Origin: an uncultured Clostridia bacterium
GTDB lineage: Bacteria; Bacillota; Clostridia; RGIG6154
NCBI GenBank assembly: GCA_934446135.1
Contig: CAKSDT010000004.1
Span: 1 to 37,974, forward strand
Reading direction: 5' to 3'
Length of the DNA stretch: 37,974 nucleotides
Shown piece after piece: positions 15,005 through 23,785 of this stretch. Under the pieces are notes generated by a model. It searched no databases, was not told where the DNA came from, and saw nothing but the letters and a program-made list of their open reading frames with translations. Positions within the stretch are counted from its first letter, which is position 1; every line of letters starts with the position of its first letter. Position numbers and translations under genes: made by a program.

Positions 15005-15023
15005 TATTGCTCAAGGTGGTTAA

Positions 15024-15578
15024 ATGGCAGGTAAGAAAAATAAGAAAAAATCACACAGAAAATATGTTTTGAGCATTACGTTTCTGACATTTTCTCTTGC
15101 AGTTTTAATGCAGTTTTTGTCAGATGCCGTTTTGTCCGAAATTAAAATAATATATGGATTTATAATACTTCTTGTTGTAATTTCGATAGGTATAATGTTT
15201 GATATAATCGGTGTTGCGGTTACATCCGTTTCGGAAATTTCGTTTCACGCAATGGCAGCCGACAAAGTTAAGGGAGCAAAAGAAAGTTTGCTCCTTATTA
15301 AAAACGCCGAAAAGGTTTCAAGCGTCTGCAACGATGTTATAGGAGATGTCTGCGGAATTGTTTCGGGAAGTATTTCTACATACATAATAGCAGGTTTGAA
15401 TCTTTCGTCGTTCGGAGCAAAAAGTATTCTGATTTCACTTTGCATAATGGGACTTGTTTCGGCAACGACAGTCGGAGGAAAAGCAGTGGGAAAAAGTTTT
15501 GCCATAGGCAAAAATAAAGAAATTGTCGCCTTTGCCGGAAAGGTTTTAAGTCTTTTTAAATTCGGGGGTAACAAATGA
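15024..15578 (+). CDS. oapA: OLE-associated membrane protein OapA
   Basis: OapA binds OLE RNA and carries it to the cytoplasmic membrane. The 184-aa protein begins with a strongly basic tail (MAGKKNKKKSHRK) suited to RNA binding. Four hydrophobic helices follow at about residues 14-34, 40-64, 103-125 and 128-150; polar stretches include SEISFHAMAADKVKGAKE. The C-terminus is short and basic. The size, helix layout and position between an OLE-sized RNA and dxs match the family. RBS AAGGTGG lies four nucleotides upstream. Its stop overlaps the dxs start by four bases, so the two are translationally coupled. Some workers compare OapA with magnesium transporters; the sequence alone does not settle transport activity. 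Confidence 0.88.
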   Translation: MAGKKNKKKSHRKYVLSITFLTFSLAVLMQFLSDAVLSEIKIIYGFIILLVVISIGIMFDIIGVAVTSVSEISFHAMAADKVKGAKESLLLIKNAEKVSSVCNDVIGDVCGIVSGSISTYIIAGLNLSSFGAKSILISLCIMGLVSATTVGGKAVGKSFAIGKNKEIVAFAGKVLSLFKFGGNK

Positions 15579-17392
15579 TAATAGAGTCTGTAAATTATCC
15601 CGAAGATGTTAAAAAATTAGGCATAGGAGCGTTAAACACACTTTCGGGGGAAATAAGGAAATATCTTATAGATACTGTTTCAAACACGGGAGGGCATTTA
15701 GCCTCAAACCTCGGTGTTGTTGAAATTACGCTTGCACTTTTAAAAGTGTTTGATGTTCCCCGGGATAAAATTGTTTTTGATGTGGGCCATCAGTGTTATG
15801 TATACAAAATGCTCACCGGCAGAAAAGAAGAATTGAAAAGTATCCGTTCATTCGGCGGAATTTCGGGATTTCCGAAGTCAGACGAAAGCATATTTGACGC
15901 TTTCAACACAGGTCATGCAGGAACTGCCGTTTCGGTTTGCTACGGCATTTCGGAAGCAATGAAGATTGACGGCTCTGATAATTATGCCATAGCCATTGTG
16001 GGCGACGCATCAATTTCCAACGGAGTTTCGCTTGAGGCACTTAACAATGCCGGAAGAAAGAAAACAAATTTAATCGTAATATTAAACGATAACGATATGT
16101 CAATCGGCAAAAATACGGGCGGTATTCACAATTATCTTTCAAAGATAAGAACGGCTCCCGAGTACAGAAATTTCAAAGAAAAGGTTAAAGGGACTATTGA
16201 GAGAGTACCTATTCTCGGAAAAATAACCGAAACTTTTATTTCAGATGTCAAAAAAGGAGTTAAGCACACAGTTCTTCCCAACACTATATTTGACGATTTG
16301 GGATTTAACTATATAGGGCCTGTTGACGGGCATGACACCGAAACCCTTATCAAGGTTTTTGAGGGTGTGAAAAAATTGGACAAACCTGTTTTGATTCACA
16401 CTGTTACAAAAAAAGGCAAGGGATATTCCTTTGCAGAGCAAAATCCCAACATTTATCACGGTGTCGGAAAGTTTGACAAGACTTTGCCGGTCTGCGACAC
16501 TATTTCTGAAAAAAGTTATTCATATCTGGCAGGAAAAACTGTTTGTGATATTGCCGAAAAAAATGAAAATATTGTTGCAGTTTGCTGTGCAATGGCAGAA
16601 TCGGTGGGACTTAGCGTATATAAAGAGAAATTTCCCGAAAGATTTTTTGATGAAGGGATTGCAGAGGCACACGCGGTTACATTTGCGGGCGGGCTTTCCA
16701 AAATGGGAAAAATCCCCGTTATATTTATATATTCGACTTTTCTTCAGCGGGCGTATGACAACATAATTCACGATATTTCGCTTAACGGCGGCCACGCTGT
16801 TTTTATGGTTGACAGAGCCGGAATTACGGGAAAAGACGGCGAAACTCATCAGGGAATTTTTGATGTTTCATTTTTAAGCCACATTCCGAATTCGGTAATT
16901 TTTACTCCGTACACAAAATGCGAACTTGAAAAGGCTGTTTACTCTGCAGTTTATGATGAAACGGGTTGTGTTTTTATAAGGTATCCGAAAGGAACCGCAC
17001 CTGAAGGAAACAAAGTTACAAACCTTAAAGAAGGGGTTTTGATGAGGTCGGGAGAAAAAGTAACCGTTGTTACCTATTCTCAGATGACAGGAATTTTGGA
17101 AAGGACAAAGTTTGACGGCGATCACATTCACCTTAACTGTGTATCGGACATTGATTTTGGCATTATTGAAAAATCTGTTTCAAAGACAAAAAGACTCCGC
17201 ATTATAGAGGACAGTATGGAAAACGGCGGCATCGGTCAGAAAATTCTTTCCGAATTATTTGAAAGAGGGATTTCGGGGGTTGACGCTGAAATTATCGCAC
17301 TTAACGGGTTTGTTACCCACGGAAGTGTCGGAGAACTTTTGAAAAGTTTGTCAATGGACAAAGAGTCACTTGAAAAAAGGCTGGAATTTTAA
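15575..17392 (+). CDS. dxs: 1-deoxy-D-xylulose-5-phosphate synthase
   Basis: A thiamine-diphosphate enzyme joining pyruvate and glyceraldehyde-3-phosphate, the first step of the MEP isoprenoid pathway and a source for thiamine and pyridoxal. In the 605-aa protein, HLASNLGVVE (41-50) and VGHQCYVYKMLTGR (70-83) are clear. The TPP motif is G143-D-A145 with N172. E-x-H lies in GIAEAHAVTFAGG, with R in YSTFLQRAYD and DRAGITGKDGETHQG. The usual GDG is GDA here, and the protein is slightly short, so it is a divergent branch; 1-deoxyxylulose synthase remains the best call. ATGA overlap with oapA and TAATG overlap with tlyA show tight coupling. Confidence 0.9.
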   Translation: MIIESVNYPEDVKKLGIGALNTLSGEIRKYLIDTVSNTGGHLASNLGVVEITLALLKVFDVPRDKIVFDVGHQCYVYKMLTGRKEELKSIRSFGGISGFPKSDESIFDAFNTGHAGTAVSVCYGISEAMKIDGSDNYAIAIVGDASISNGVSLEALNNAGRKKTNLIVILNDNDMSIGKNTGGIHNYLSKIRTAPEYRNFKEKVKGTIERVPILGKITETFISDVKKGVKHTVLPNTIFDDLGFNYIGPVDGHDTETLIKVFEGVKKLDKPVLIHTVTKKGKGYSFAEQNPNIYHGVGKFDKTLPVCDTISEKSYSYLAGKTVCDIAEKNENIVAVCCAMAESVGLSVYKEKFPERFFDEGIAEAHAVTFAGGLSKMGKIPVIFIYSTFLQRAYDNIIHDISLNGGHAVFMVDRAGITGKDGETHQGIFDVSFLSHIPNSVIFTPYTKCELEKAVYSAVYDETGCVFIRYPKGTAPEGNKVTNLKEGVLMRSGEKVTVVTYSQMTGILERTKFDGDHIHLNCVSDIDFGIIEKSVSKTKRLRIIEDSMENGGIGQKILSELFERGISGVDAEIIALNGFVTHGSVGELLKSLSMDKESLEKRLEF

Positions 17393-18195
17393 TGAAAACA
17401 AGACTTGATTTGTATCTTGCCGAAAACGGATTTACGGAAAGCCGTGAAAAGGCAAGAAGAATAATAATGAGCGGCTGCGTCTACATAAACGGACAGAAAG
17501 CCGACAAAGCGGGAGATGTTGTTAAAGACGGCGACAAGGTTGAAGTAAGGGGAAAACAAAACCCCTATGTTTCAAGAGGCGGTCTGAAACTTGAAAAAGC
17601 AATAAACGAGTTCGGCGTTAACTTGGAAGGACTTGTTTGTATGGATATAGGTGCGTCAACCGGCGGATTTACGGACTGTATGCTGCAAAACGGAGCAGTT
17701 AAAGTTTTCTCGGTTGATGTAGGTTACGGCCAACTTGCCTGGAAACTCAGGCAGGACAGCCGGGTCATAAATATGGAGCGTACCAACATAAGAAATGTAA
17801 CAGAAGAAGACATCGGAGAAAAACCGGGGTTTGCTTCTATAGATGTTTCGTTTATTTCATTGAAATTGGTGCTCCCCGTGGCGTACAAACTTTTAAACGG
17901 TGACGGCGAAATTTTATGCCTTATAAAACCGCAGTTTGAAGCAGGCAGGGAAAATGTCGGCAAAAAAGGTGTTGTAAGGGACATTTCAGTCCATTATTCG
18001 GTGGCTGAAGATATTATTTGTTTTGCAAAAAGCATAGGGCTTTATCCCAAAAACTTTTCTTTTTCTCCAATTAAAGGGCCTGAGGGAAATATTGAATACC
18101 TTTTATATCTTTCAAAGCACAAAGAAGAAGAAAAAGAAATTGATGTCAGAAATATTATAGATTTGAGTCACAAAACTCTTGACAAGGAAGAATAG
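17392..18195 (+). CDS. tlyA: TlyA-family rRNA 2'-O-methyltransferase (YqxC)
   Basis: In the 267-aa protein an N-terminal S4 RNA-binding domain (RLDLYLAENGFTESREKARR, about 3-60) is followed by an FtsJ-like methyltransferase domain. SAM motif I is CMDIGASTGGFTDCMLQNGA at about 84-103, with FASIDVSFISL and LCLIKPQFEAGRE further on. The K-D-K-E-like catalytic set appears present. TlyA proteins methylate ribose in 16S and 23S rRNA; some relatives have been called hemolysins. It is third in the OLE operon, as in Bacillus, where it sits between dxs and argR. Confidence 0.92.
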   Translation: MKTRLDLYLAENGFTESREKARRIIMSGCVYINGQKADKAGDVVKDGDKVEVRGKQNPYVSRGGLKLEKAINEFGVNLEGLVCMDIGASTGGFTDCMLQNGAVKVFSVDVGYGQLAWKLRQDSRVINMERTNIRNVTEEDIGEKPGFASIDVSFISLKLVLPVAYKLLNGDGEILCLIKPQFEAGRENVGKKGVVRDISVHYSVAEDIICFAKSIGLYPKNFSFSPIKGPEGNIEYLLYLSKHKEEEKEIDVRNIIDLSHKTLDKEE

Positions 18196-18197
18196 AT

Positions 18198-19043
18198 ATG
18201 AAAAAGGCGGGAATTATTGTAAATTCCACAAACACCGAAAATTACGAATATGCCTCTTATTTTGCTGAAAAGTTGATTAAATCAGGGTTTAGTGTCTTTT
18301 CCTGCGAAAGCGAAGTAAAAAATTCCGAAGTTTTAAAAAGCGAGGAAAACCTCTTTGAAAATTCGGATATGCTTATCACCCTGGGCGGTGACGGAACGCT
18401 TTTGCGTGCCGCGGTTAAATCGGCTGAGTACAATCTTCCCATTGCAGGGATTAATCTCGGAAGACTGGGTTTTCTTACCGCGGTTCAAAAGGGCGAAGAA
18501 GATATTTTAATCAAAACGCTTTCAGGTGATTTTGAAACCGAAAAAAGGATTATGGCAAAAGCCGAAATTCTAAAAAACGGCAAAAAGATAAAAACTTTAG
18601 AGGCTTTAAACGATATTGTTATTTCAAAAGGCGATGTCCTTAAAATGATACATCTTAAACTTTATATAGACGGTGTGTTTGTCAACGATTTTTATTCGGA
18701 CGGACTTATTTTTGCAACTCCGACAGGTTCTACGGCGTATTCGCTTTCAGCCGGCGGCCCTGTTGTTTATCCGTCGCTTAACGCCTTAACGGTGACCCCT
18801 GTTTGTTCGCATACAATGACCACAAGGCCTATGGTTATAGACGGAAGTCAGATAGTTAAAGTAACTGCCGAGATTTCGCACGATGAAGATATTCTCCTTT
18901 TTGCGGACGGCGGAAAGAGATATCCTATCGAAAACGGCGATGAGGCAATTATTACCGTTTCCAAAAACTCGGCACAATTTATAAAAGTTAAAAATGTAAG
19001 TTTTTACGATGTGTTAAACAAAAAACTTGCTGAAAGAAAATAG
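18198..19043 (+). CDS. nadK: NAD kinase
   Basis: It phosphorylates NAD to NADP with ATP or polyphosphate. The 281-aa protein has the GGDGT motif in ITLGGDGTLLRAA (about 60-72), NLGRLGFLT (about 90), LNDIVISKGDV (about 137) and the TPTGSTAYSLSAGGP signature (about 176-190). It begins two nucleotides after tlyA with AAGGA upstream. Its position between tlyA and argR is common in Clostridia. Confidence 0.95.
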   Translation: MKKAGIIVNSTNTENYEYASYFAEKLIKSGFSVFSCESEVKNSEVLKSEENLFENSDMLITLGGDGTLLRAAVKSAEYNLPIAGINLGRLGFLTAVQKGEEDILIKTLSGDFETEKRIMAKAEILKNGKKIKTLEALNDIVISKGDVLKMIHLKLYIDGVFVNDFYSDGLIFATPTGSTAYSLSAGGPVVYPSLNALTVTPVCSHTMTTRPMVIDGSQIVKVTAEISHDEDILLFADGGKRYPIENGDEAIITVSKNSAQFIKVKNVSFYDVLNKKLAERK

Positions 19044-19059
19044 GAGGAGAGGATAAGAA

Positions 19060-19515
19060 ATGTCAAAAAAACAAAGACTCTTGAAAATTATGGATATAAT
19101 TTCAACAAACACTGTTGAAACCCAGGGTCAGCTTACAAGGCTTTTAATAGACTATGGTTATGATGTAACTCAAGCAACTGTTTCAAGAGATATAAAAGAA
19201 TTAAGGCTTATAAAAGTTGCGGACTATGCCGGAAGATACAAATATTCCATTCCGGGAAAAGACAGTCCGGCAGACACAAGGGCAAGATATATAACTCTTC
19301 TCAAACACTCGGTTATAACAATTCAGGCAGCAATGAACATTGTTGTGGTAAAAGCCATACCCGGTTCGGCACAAGGCTGTGCAATGGCGATTGAAACTCT
19401 TGAATTTGAAAACATAGTAGGAACGATTGCCGGTGACGACACTGTATTTATAGCACTTACCACACCTGAGCAGGCAGAAGAATTAGTAAGAAAAATTGAT
19501 GAGGTTGTAAGTTAA
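19060..19515 (+). CDS. argR: Arginine repressor ArgR
   Basis: A hexameric DNA-binding regulator of arginine synthesis and use. The 151-aa protein has an N-terminal winged helix (about 1-70, with TQATVSRDIKELRLIKV as recognition region). The C-terminal oligomerisation and arginine-binding domain (about 80-150) includes GSAQGCAMAIE and GTIAGDDTVFI with the arginine-contacting GDD. A strong AGGAGGAGAGG site precedes it. Its TAA shares a base with the recN ATG. No ARG-box candidate is evident nearby. Confidence 0.95.
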   Translation: MSKKQRLLKIMDIISTNTVETQGQLTRLLIDYGYDVTQATVSRDIKELRLIKVADYAGRYKYSIPGKDSPADTRARYITLLKHSVITIQAAMNIVVVKAIPGSAQGCAMAIETLEFENIVGTIAGDDTVFIALTTPEQAEELVRKIDEVVS

Positions 19516-21188
19516 TGATTTCAAATCTTCATATTGAAAATGCCGCAGTAATAGACAAAGCCGACATTGAATTCGAAAAGGGACTAAACGCACTTACCGG
19601 TGAAACAGGAGCCGGAAAATCCGTTATTATTGACTCCGTAAACTTACTTACGGGAGAGCGAAGTTCCAGAGATATTGTAAGAAACGGTGCCGAAAAAACC
19701 GTGATTGAGGGGGTAATCTACCCGGAAGACCAATCGGTTTTTGACATTCTGGAAGAAAACGGAATTGATTTTTTTGAGGGCGACCCTATTGTTTTAAGGC
19801 GTGAGATTAAGCCTGACGGCAAAAATACGGTCAGAATAAACGGCAATGCTTCAACAACTTCCCTTTTACGCAAAATATGCTCAAAAATAATAAACATTCA
19901 CGGTCAGACCGACAATCAGGAAATTTTAAATGTTTCGTTTCACGGTGAAATTTCAGACCGTTATTTTAAAATTGAAAAACTTCTGGAGGACTACAGAAAG
20001 ACTTTTTCCGTTTACAAAGAAAAGCAGAGAGAACTTGACAAAATTTTAAAAAAGGAAAAAGAAATCAAAGAAAAAAAGGAAATTCTTGACTTCAAGGTTG
20101 CTGAAATTGAAGGTGCAAGGTTAAAGCCGAACGAAACAGAAGTTTTAAAAATGCAGAGAGAAAAGTTTTTAAATTCCGAAAAAATCAGGCAGGCGGCACA
20201 AAATGCCTGTTATATTTTATCGGGAAGTGATTCCGAGAGAGGAATCTCAGACCTTTTGGCGGAATGTATTGAAAATATCTCGGTTTTAGGCAGGTTTGAT
20301 TCTTCTTTTGCTGAAATTGCCGACAAAATGCGTGAAGCAAGGTATTTTTTTGATGACGCAAAAGAAACTGTTTTTTCTTTAAACGACGGATTGGACGAAG
20401 ATTTGATTGACATAAACAAGGTTGAGCAAAGGCTTGACACAATTTCGAATTTAAAGAAAAAGTACGGCGATACCGAAGAAGAAATTTTAAATGTTCTGGA
20501 AAACTTAAAAAAAGAAAAAGAGATTTCGGACAACTTTGACGGTGTTATACAAAGGCTTACTGCCGAAAAGGACAAATATTACAAAGAAGTTCTGGAAAAG
20601 GCAAAAGTTATATCAAATGCAAGGCATGAGGGTGCCGAAAGACTTTCTAAACTCATAAACAATGAACTTTCAGAACTTGAAATGGGTTCATCGGAATTTA
20701 AAATAGGGTTTACTGAAAATGAGCCGGATGAAAACGGTGCCGAAAAGGCGGAATTTTTAATTTCCCCCAACAAAGGCGAGCCTTTTAAACCGATTTGCAA
20801 AATTGCGTCCGGAGGCGAACTTTCAAGAATTATACTTGCACTTAAAGTTGTGCTTTCGGACTCGGACAAAGTTTCCTCAATGATATTTGACGAGGTTGAC
20901 ACAGGTGTTTCGGGAAGTGCGGCCGAAAAAATCGGAAGGAAACTGAAACAGGTTTCAAAAAACAAGCAGGTGTTTGTTATAACGCATCTTCCGCAGGTTG
21001 CGTCTTTTGCTGATTTTCACTACAAAGTTACAAAGACTGAAAAGGACGGAAAAGCCGTATCAAACATTACGCTTCTTAATGAAAATGAAAAAATCAGGGA
21101 AATAGCACGGCTTATGAGCGGAAGTGTTATAAACGATTCGGCACTAAAAGCGGCAGAGGAGATGCTTAAAGTTGGCAAAGAAATATAA
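19515..21188 (+). CDS. recN: DNA repair protein RecN
   Basis: An SMC-like ATPase that tethers DNA ends early in double-strand break repair. The 557-aa length is normal. It has Walker A GETGAGKS (about 30-37), a long central coiled coil (about 150-360), the ABC signature IASGGELSRIILALKVVL (about 430) and Walker B SMIFDEVDTGVSG (about 457). The C-terminus reads KQVFVITHLPQVASFAD. It is coupled to argR by a one-base overlap and overlaps the RseC-like gene by 17 bases. recN beside argR is the Bacillus arrangement. Confidence 0.95.
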   Translation: MISNLHIENAAVIDKADIEFEKGLNALTGETGAGKSVIIDSVNLLTGERSSRDIVRNGAEKTVIEGVIYPEDQSVFDILEENGIDFFEGDPIVLRREIKPDGKNTVRINGNASTTSLLRKICSKIINIHGQTDNQEILNVSFHGEISDRYFKIEKLLEDYRKTFSVYKEKQRELDKILKKEKEIKEKKEILDFKVAEIEGARLKPNETEVLKMQREKFLNSEKIRQAAQNACYILSGSDSERGISDLLAECIENISVLGRFDSSFAEIADKMREARYFFDDAKETVFSLNDGLDEDLIDINKVEQRLDTISNLKKKYGDTEEEILNVLENLKKEKEISDNFDGVIQRLTAEKDKYYKEVLEKAKVISNARHEGAERLSKLINNELSELEMGSSEFKIGFTENEPDENGAEKAEFLISPNKGEPFKPICKIASGGELSRIILALKVVLSDSDKVSSMIFDEVDTGVSGSAAEKIGRKLKQVSKNKQVFVITHLPQVASFADFHYKVTKTEKDGKAVSNITLLNENEKIREIARLMSGSVINDSALKAAEEMLKVGKEI

Positions 21189-21600
21189 TACTTCGGGAAT
21201 TGTAAGAAGCATACGAGATTCAAAAGCACAGATTTTTATAAAAAGGTCGTCTATGTGCGGTTCATCGTGCCAAAACTGCGAAAATATCTGCGGTTCGGGT
21301 GAAACTCTTATTTGGGCGAAAAACACTGCAAATGCAAGTATAGGCGATGATGTTACCGTTTCTTTAAACGAGGGTATGGGTTTTTTGGCGGCATTTTTGG
21401 TTTACGGAATTCCGCTTCTAATAATGGTTATAGGTGTGATTGTTCTTTTTGCACTTAAAGTTAAACAGGATATTTTTCTTTTAATTCCGCTCGGCGGGGC
21501 GGTTTTATGGTTCGGCGGATTATATCTGATGCAGAAAAAAGGATATTTTTCAATGTTTGACGCCGAAGTATCAGAGATACAGGAAAAGGGAGAATTTTGA
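21172..21600 (+). CDS. RseC/SoxR-reducing-system family membrane protein
   Basis: In the 142-aa protein, an N-terminal cysteine-rich cluster C-G-S-S-C-x-x-C-x-x-x-C (about 29-40) follows a small beta domain. Two membrane helices lie at about 73-95 and 100-120, and a short acidic tail ends the protein. This is the architecture of RseC/MucC proteins, which in proteobacteria act with the Rsx/Rnf electron-transfer complex or in sigma-E control; the role in Clostridia is unproven. The cysteines could hold an iron-sulfur cluster. The start is TTG inside recN, ten nucleotides after GAGGAG; no ATG alternative fits. Its stop overlaps the next start (TGATG). Confidence 0.85.
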   Translation: MAKKYNTSGIVRSIRDSKAQIFIKRSSMCGSSCQNCENICGSGETLIWAKNTANASIGDDVTVSLNEGMGFLAAFLVYGIPLLIMVIGVIVLFALKVKQDIFLLIPLGGAVLWFGGLYLMQKKGYFSMFDAEVSEIQEKGEF

Positions 21601-22754
21601 TGAAAACGGGTAACTCAAAAACAAATAAGGTTCTAAACAGAAACACGGTGCTTAAAATGCTTGCTTTAAACGCTCCTGTTTCGAGAATTGAACTTTCTAA
21701 AATAACAGGTCTTACCAAAATGTCGCTCACAAACATTATTTCGGAGTTTATGGACAAAGGATATGTAAAAGAGATAGGGCTTGACCTTTCGGCAGCGGGA
21801 AAAAGAAAGCCCATTTTGCTTGAACTTAACGACTGTGCCATAAAAAGTATTGGGATAAACATTACCAGAACTTATACCGAAGGGTGCCTTTTTGATATAA
21901 AAGGAAAAGTTATTTCACGGGAAAAAGTTACATATGATTTCATCACAAAAGAAGAACTTGAAGAAATCATTTTAAATCTTGTTGAGTATTTCATCAAAAA
22001 CAATCCCGATGTCTTGGGAATAGGTGTCAGTGCGGTAGGTCCCATTGATTCCGAAAACGGAATAATTTTAAATCCAACCAATTTTTACGGAATTGAAAAT
22101 GTTAAAATAACAGAACTCTTAAAAAGCAGGTTCGATGTTCCTGTGTATTTAAGAAAAAACACTGTTTGTTCGGTCCTTGCCGAAAAATATTACGGAACTG
22201 CAAAAAACGAACAGAATTTTGCGGTTATTAATATAACTCACGGCGTTGGCTGCTGCGGAGTTGTAAACGGAAGAATTTTAACAGGCAAAAACGGTCACGC
22301 CTGTGAAATAGGGCATTTGAGCATCGACCTTAACGGAGAAAAATGTGCCTGCGGCAACAGAGGTTGTCTTGAAATTTATGCCAACATTCCGTCAGCCGTT
22401 AAGTTTTACAGTAATCTTTTGGGAAAATCTTCAGGAAATCACGATTTTAGCGAAGTAACCGAAGGATACTTAAAAGGCGAAAAAAATGCCGTCGAAACAA
22501 TCAATAATATGGCAAAATATGTTGCGGCAGGCATCATAAATGCAATAAACATTTTTGATCCTGAAACGGTGATTTTAAGCGGTCCGGTTTGCTCACTTGG
22601 CGAAAAATTCCTCGAAAAGGTAAAAGGAAATGTGGGAACTGTTCCGATTCCGTCAAGCCGCGATACCGCCAAAATTTTGTTTTCGTCCTTTGGTGATGAC
22701 GCATCGCTTATAGGCTCGGCGGTATTAGTATTCGAAAACGAAATCTACCTTTGA
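21600..22754 (+). CDS. ROK-family transcriptional repressor (NagC/XylR-like)
   Basis: In the 384-aa protein, a winged-helix domain (about 10-70, with SRIELSKITGLTKMSLTNII as helix-turn-helix) is fused to a ROK sugar-kinase-like domain. The phosphate motif GIGVSAVGPIDSENG is at about 140, and the zinc site C-x-C-G-x-x-G-C (KCACGNRGCLE, about 247-258) is complete. Such proteins sense a sugar or sugar phosphate and repress catabolic genes. The target is unknown; the GH38 gene nearby is one possibility. ATG at 21600 follows GGGAG by seven nucleotides; the TTG just before it is less likely. It is the last gene of the OLE operon. Confidence 0.9.
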   Translation: MKTGNSKTNKVLNRNTVLKMLALNAPVSRIELSKITGLTKMSLTNIISEFMDKGYVKEIGLDLSAAGKRKPILLELNDCAIKSIGINITRTYTEGCLFDIKGKVISREKVTYDFITKEELEEIILNLVEYFIKNNPDVLGIGVSAVGPIDSENGIILNPTNFYGIENVKITELLKSRFDVPVYLRKNTVCSVLAEKYYGTAKNEQNFAVINITHGVGCCGVVNGRILTGKNGHACEIGHLSIDLNGEKCACGNRGCLEIYANIPSAVKFYSNLLGKSSGNHDFSEVTEGYLKGEKNAVETINNMAKYVAAGIINAINIFDPETVILSGPVCSLGEKFLEKVKGNVGTVPIPSSRDTAKILFSSFGDDASLIGSAVLVFENEIYL

Positions 22755-22819
22755 CGGCTCGTTAATTGTCGCTTGAACGTTTGTCGGCTAGGAAAATAAA
22801 GTTAAAAGAACTTTAAGTT

Positions 22820-22858
22820 GAACTCCGCTTTAATAATAAAGCAGAGTTCTTTTATTTT
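22820..22858 (+). terminator. Terminator of the OLE operon
   Basis: A 13-bp stem with one mismatch, GAACTCCGCTTTA (22820-22832) with TAAAGCAGAGTTC (22837-22849), has an ATAA loop and is followed by TTTTATTTT. Confidence 0.88.
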
Positions 22859-22913
22859 AAAGCCAACAAACTTTGAACAAACTTCGAAAATTAGAGAGTC
22901 ATCCTGGCAGGCA

Positions 22914-23747
22914 TTAAGTAATTTTTCGATATTTTCTCGGCGAACAGCCGTATTTTTCACTGAATTTTTTATAGAACCAAGAAAGATTTTCATATCCGCT
23001 GTCATAGCAAATATCCGTAACCGAAAGATTACTGTTTATGAGCATATTGGCGGCATATGTAAGCCGTATTTCATCTAAGAACTCCGAAATTGTGCAATTG
23101 CAGTATTTTTTCATGCTCCGTGCAATATGTTCTCTTGTTCTTGATGATATTCTGACCATCGCTTCAATCCCGCCCACAAAATTATCTTTTTCTTTCATTT
23201 TTTCAACGGTATATTCAAGCCACTCGGGCATTTGATTTTTCTCACTTTTTTGTTGTGCAGAAAAGTGTTTTACAAAAATATCAAAGATCAGGACTTTAAA
23301 TCTAAATCTGATTTCCTCTGTATTTTCGGCAGGTATTGTATTTATAATGCTTATTGTGTTCATTATTTTTGACTTCTCGTTTTCCGATAATACCACAAAA
23401 GGCGGCTTTTTAGAATTCAGTAATCTTTCCCCCGGGAAATAATCGGTAAGATAAGAAAACAGTTCGTCGGTCACCTCTTTATCAAATGCCAGATTTGCAA
23501 AATAAAAATTATTCTCCTTTGAAAACTCATGCACATCTCCTGGACGGATCAACATAAGAGTGTTTGTTTTAAGTCTTGATTTTTCTCCAGATACAACATG
23601 AACAGGATTTCCTTTATCTATGATCATAATTTCGTAAAATTCATGATTGTGCAATTTGAAAATTTCAGTTTCGCTGTTAACATAATGATATTTAAAGCCT
23701 GTTTTGCAGTTTATATGGTATTCCTTTTTTAGAGTTGTATAATTCAA
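22914..23747 (-). CDS. AraC-family transcriptional regulator
   Basis: In the 277-aa protein, an N-terminal cupin-like sensor (about 20-140, with HNHEFYEIMIIDKG) precedes the C-terminal double helix-turn-helix (about 175-277). The second helix-turn-helix carries the family signature DICYDSGYENLSWFYKKFSEKYGCSP. Such proteins usually activate adjacent sugar-use genes. It is transcribed divergently from the GH38 gene, its likely target. The start is TTG, about 11 nt after GGGAGG; no in-frame ATG lies near. Its own promoter (23786-23814) is strong. Confidence 0.9.
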   Translation of the reverse strand: MNYTTLKKEYHINCKTGFKYHYVNSETEIFKLHNHEFYEIMIIDKGNPVHVVSGEKSRLKTNTLMLIRPGDVHEFSKENNFYFANLAFDKEVTDELFSYLTDYFPGERLLNSKKPPFVVLSENEKSKIMNTISIINTIPAENTEEIRFRFKVLIFDIFVKHFSAQQKSEKNQMPEWLEYTVEKMKEKDNFVGGIEAMVRISSRTREHIARSMKKYCNCTISEFLDEIRLTYAANMLINSNLSVTDICYDSGYENLSWFYKKFSEKYGCSPRKYRKIT

Positions 23748-23785
23748 AATAAACTATTCCTCCCTTTTGTCATCCACACAATATC

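Noticed and set aside
14300..15020. Group II intron or broken protein gene in the large non-coding stretch
   Set aside because: No intron-encoded protein, no recognisable domain V, and no frame with protein-like composition. Size and neighbours fit OLE RNA better.
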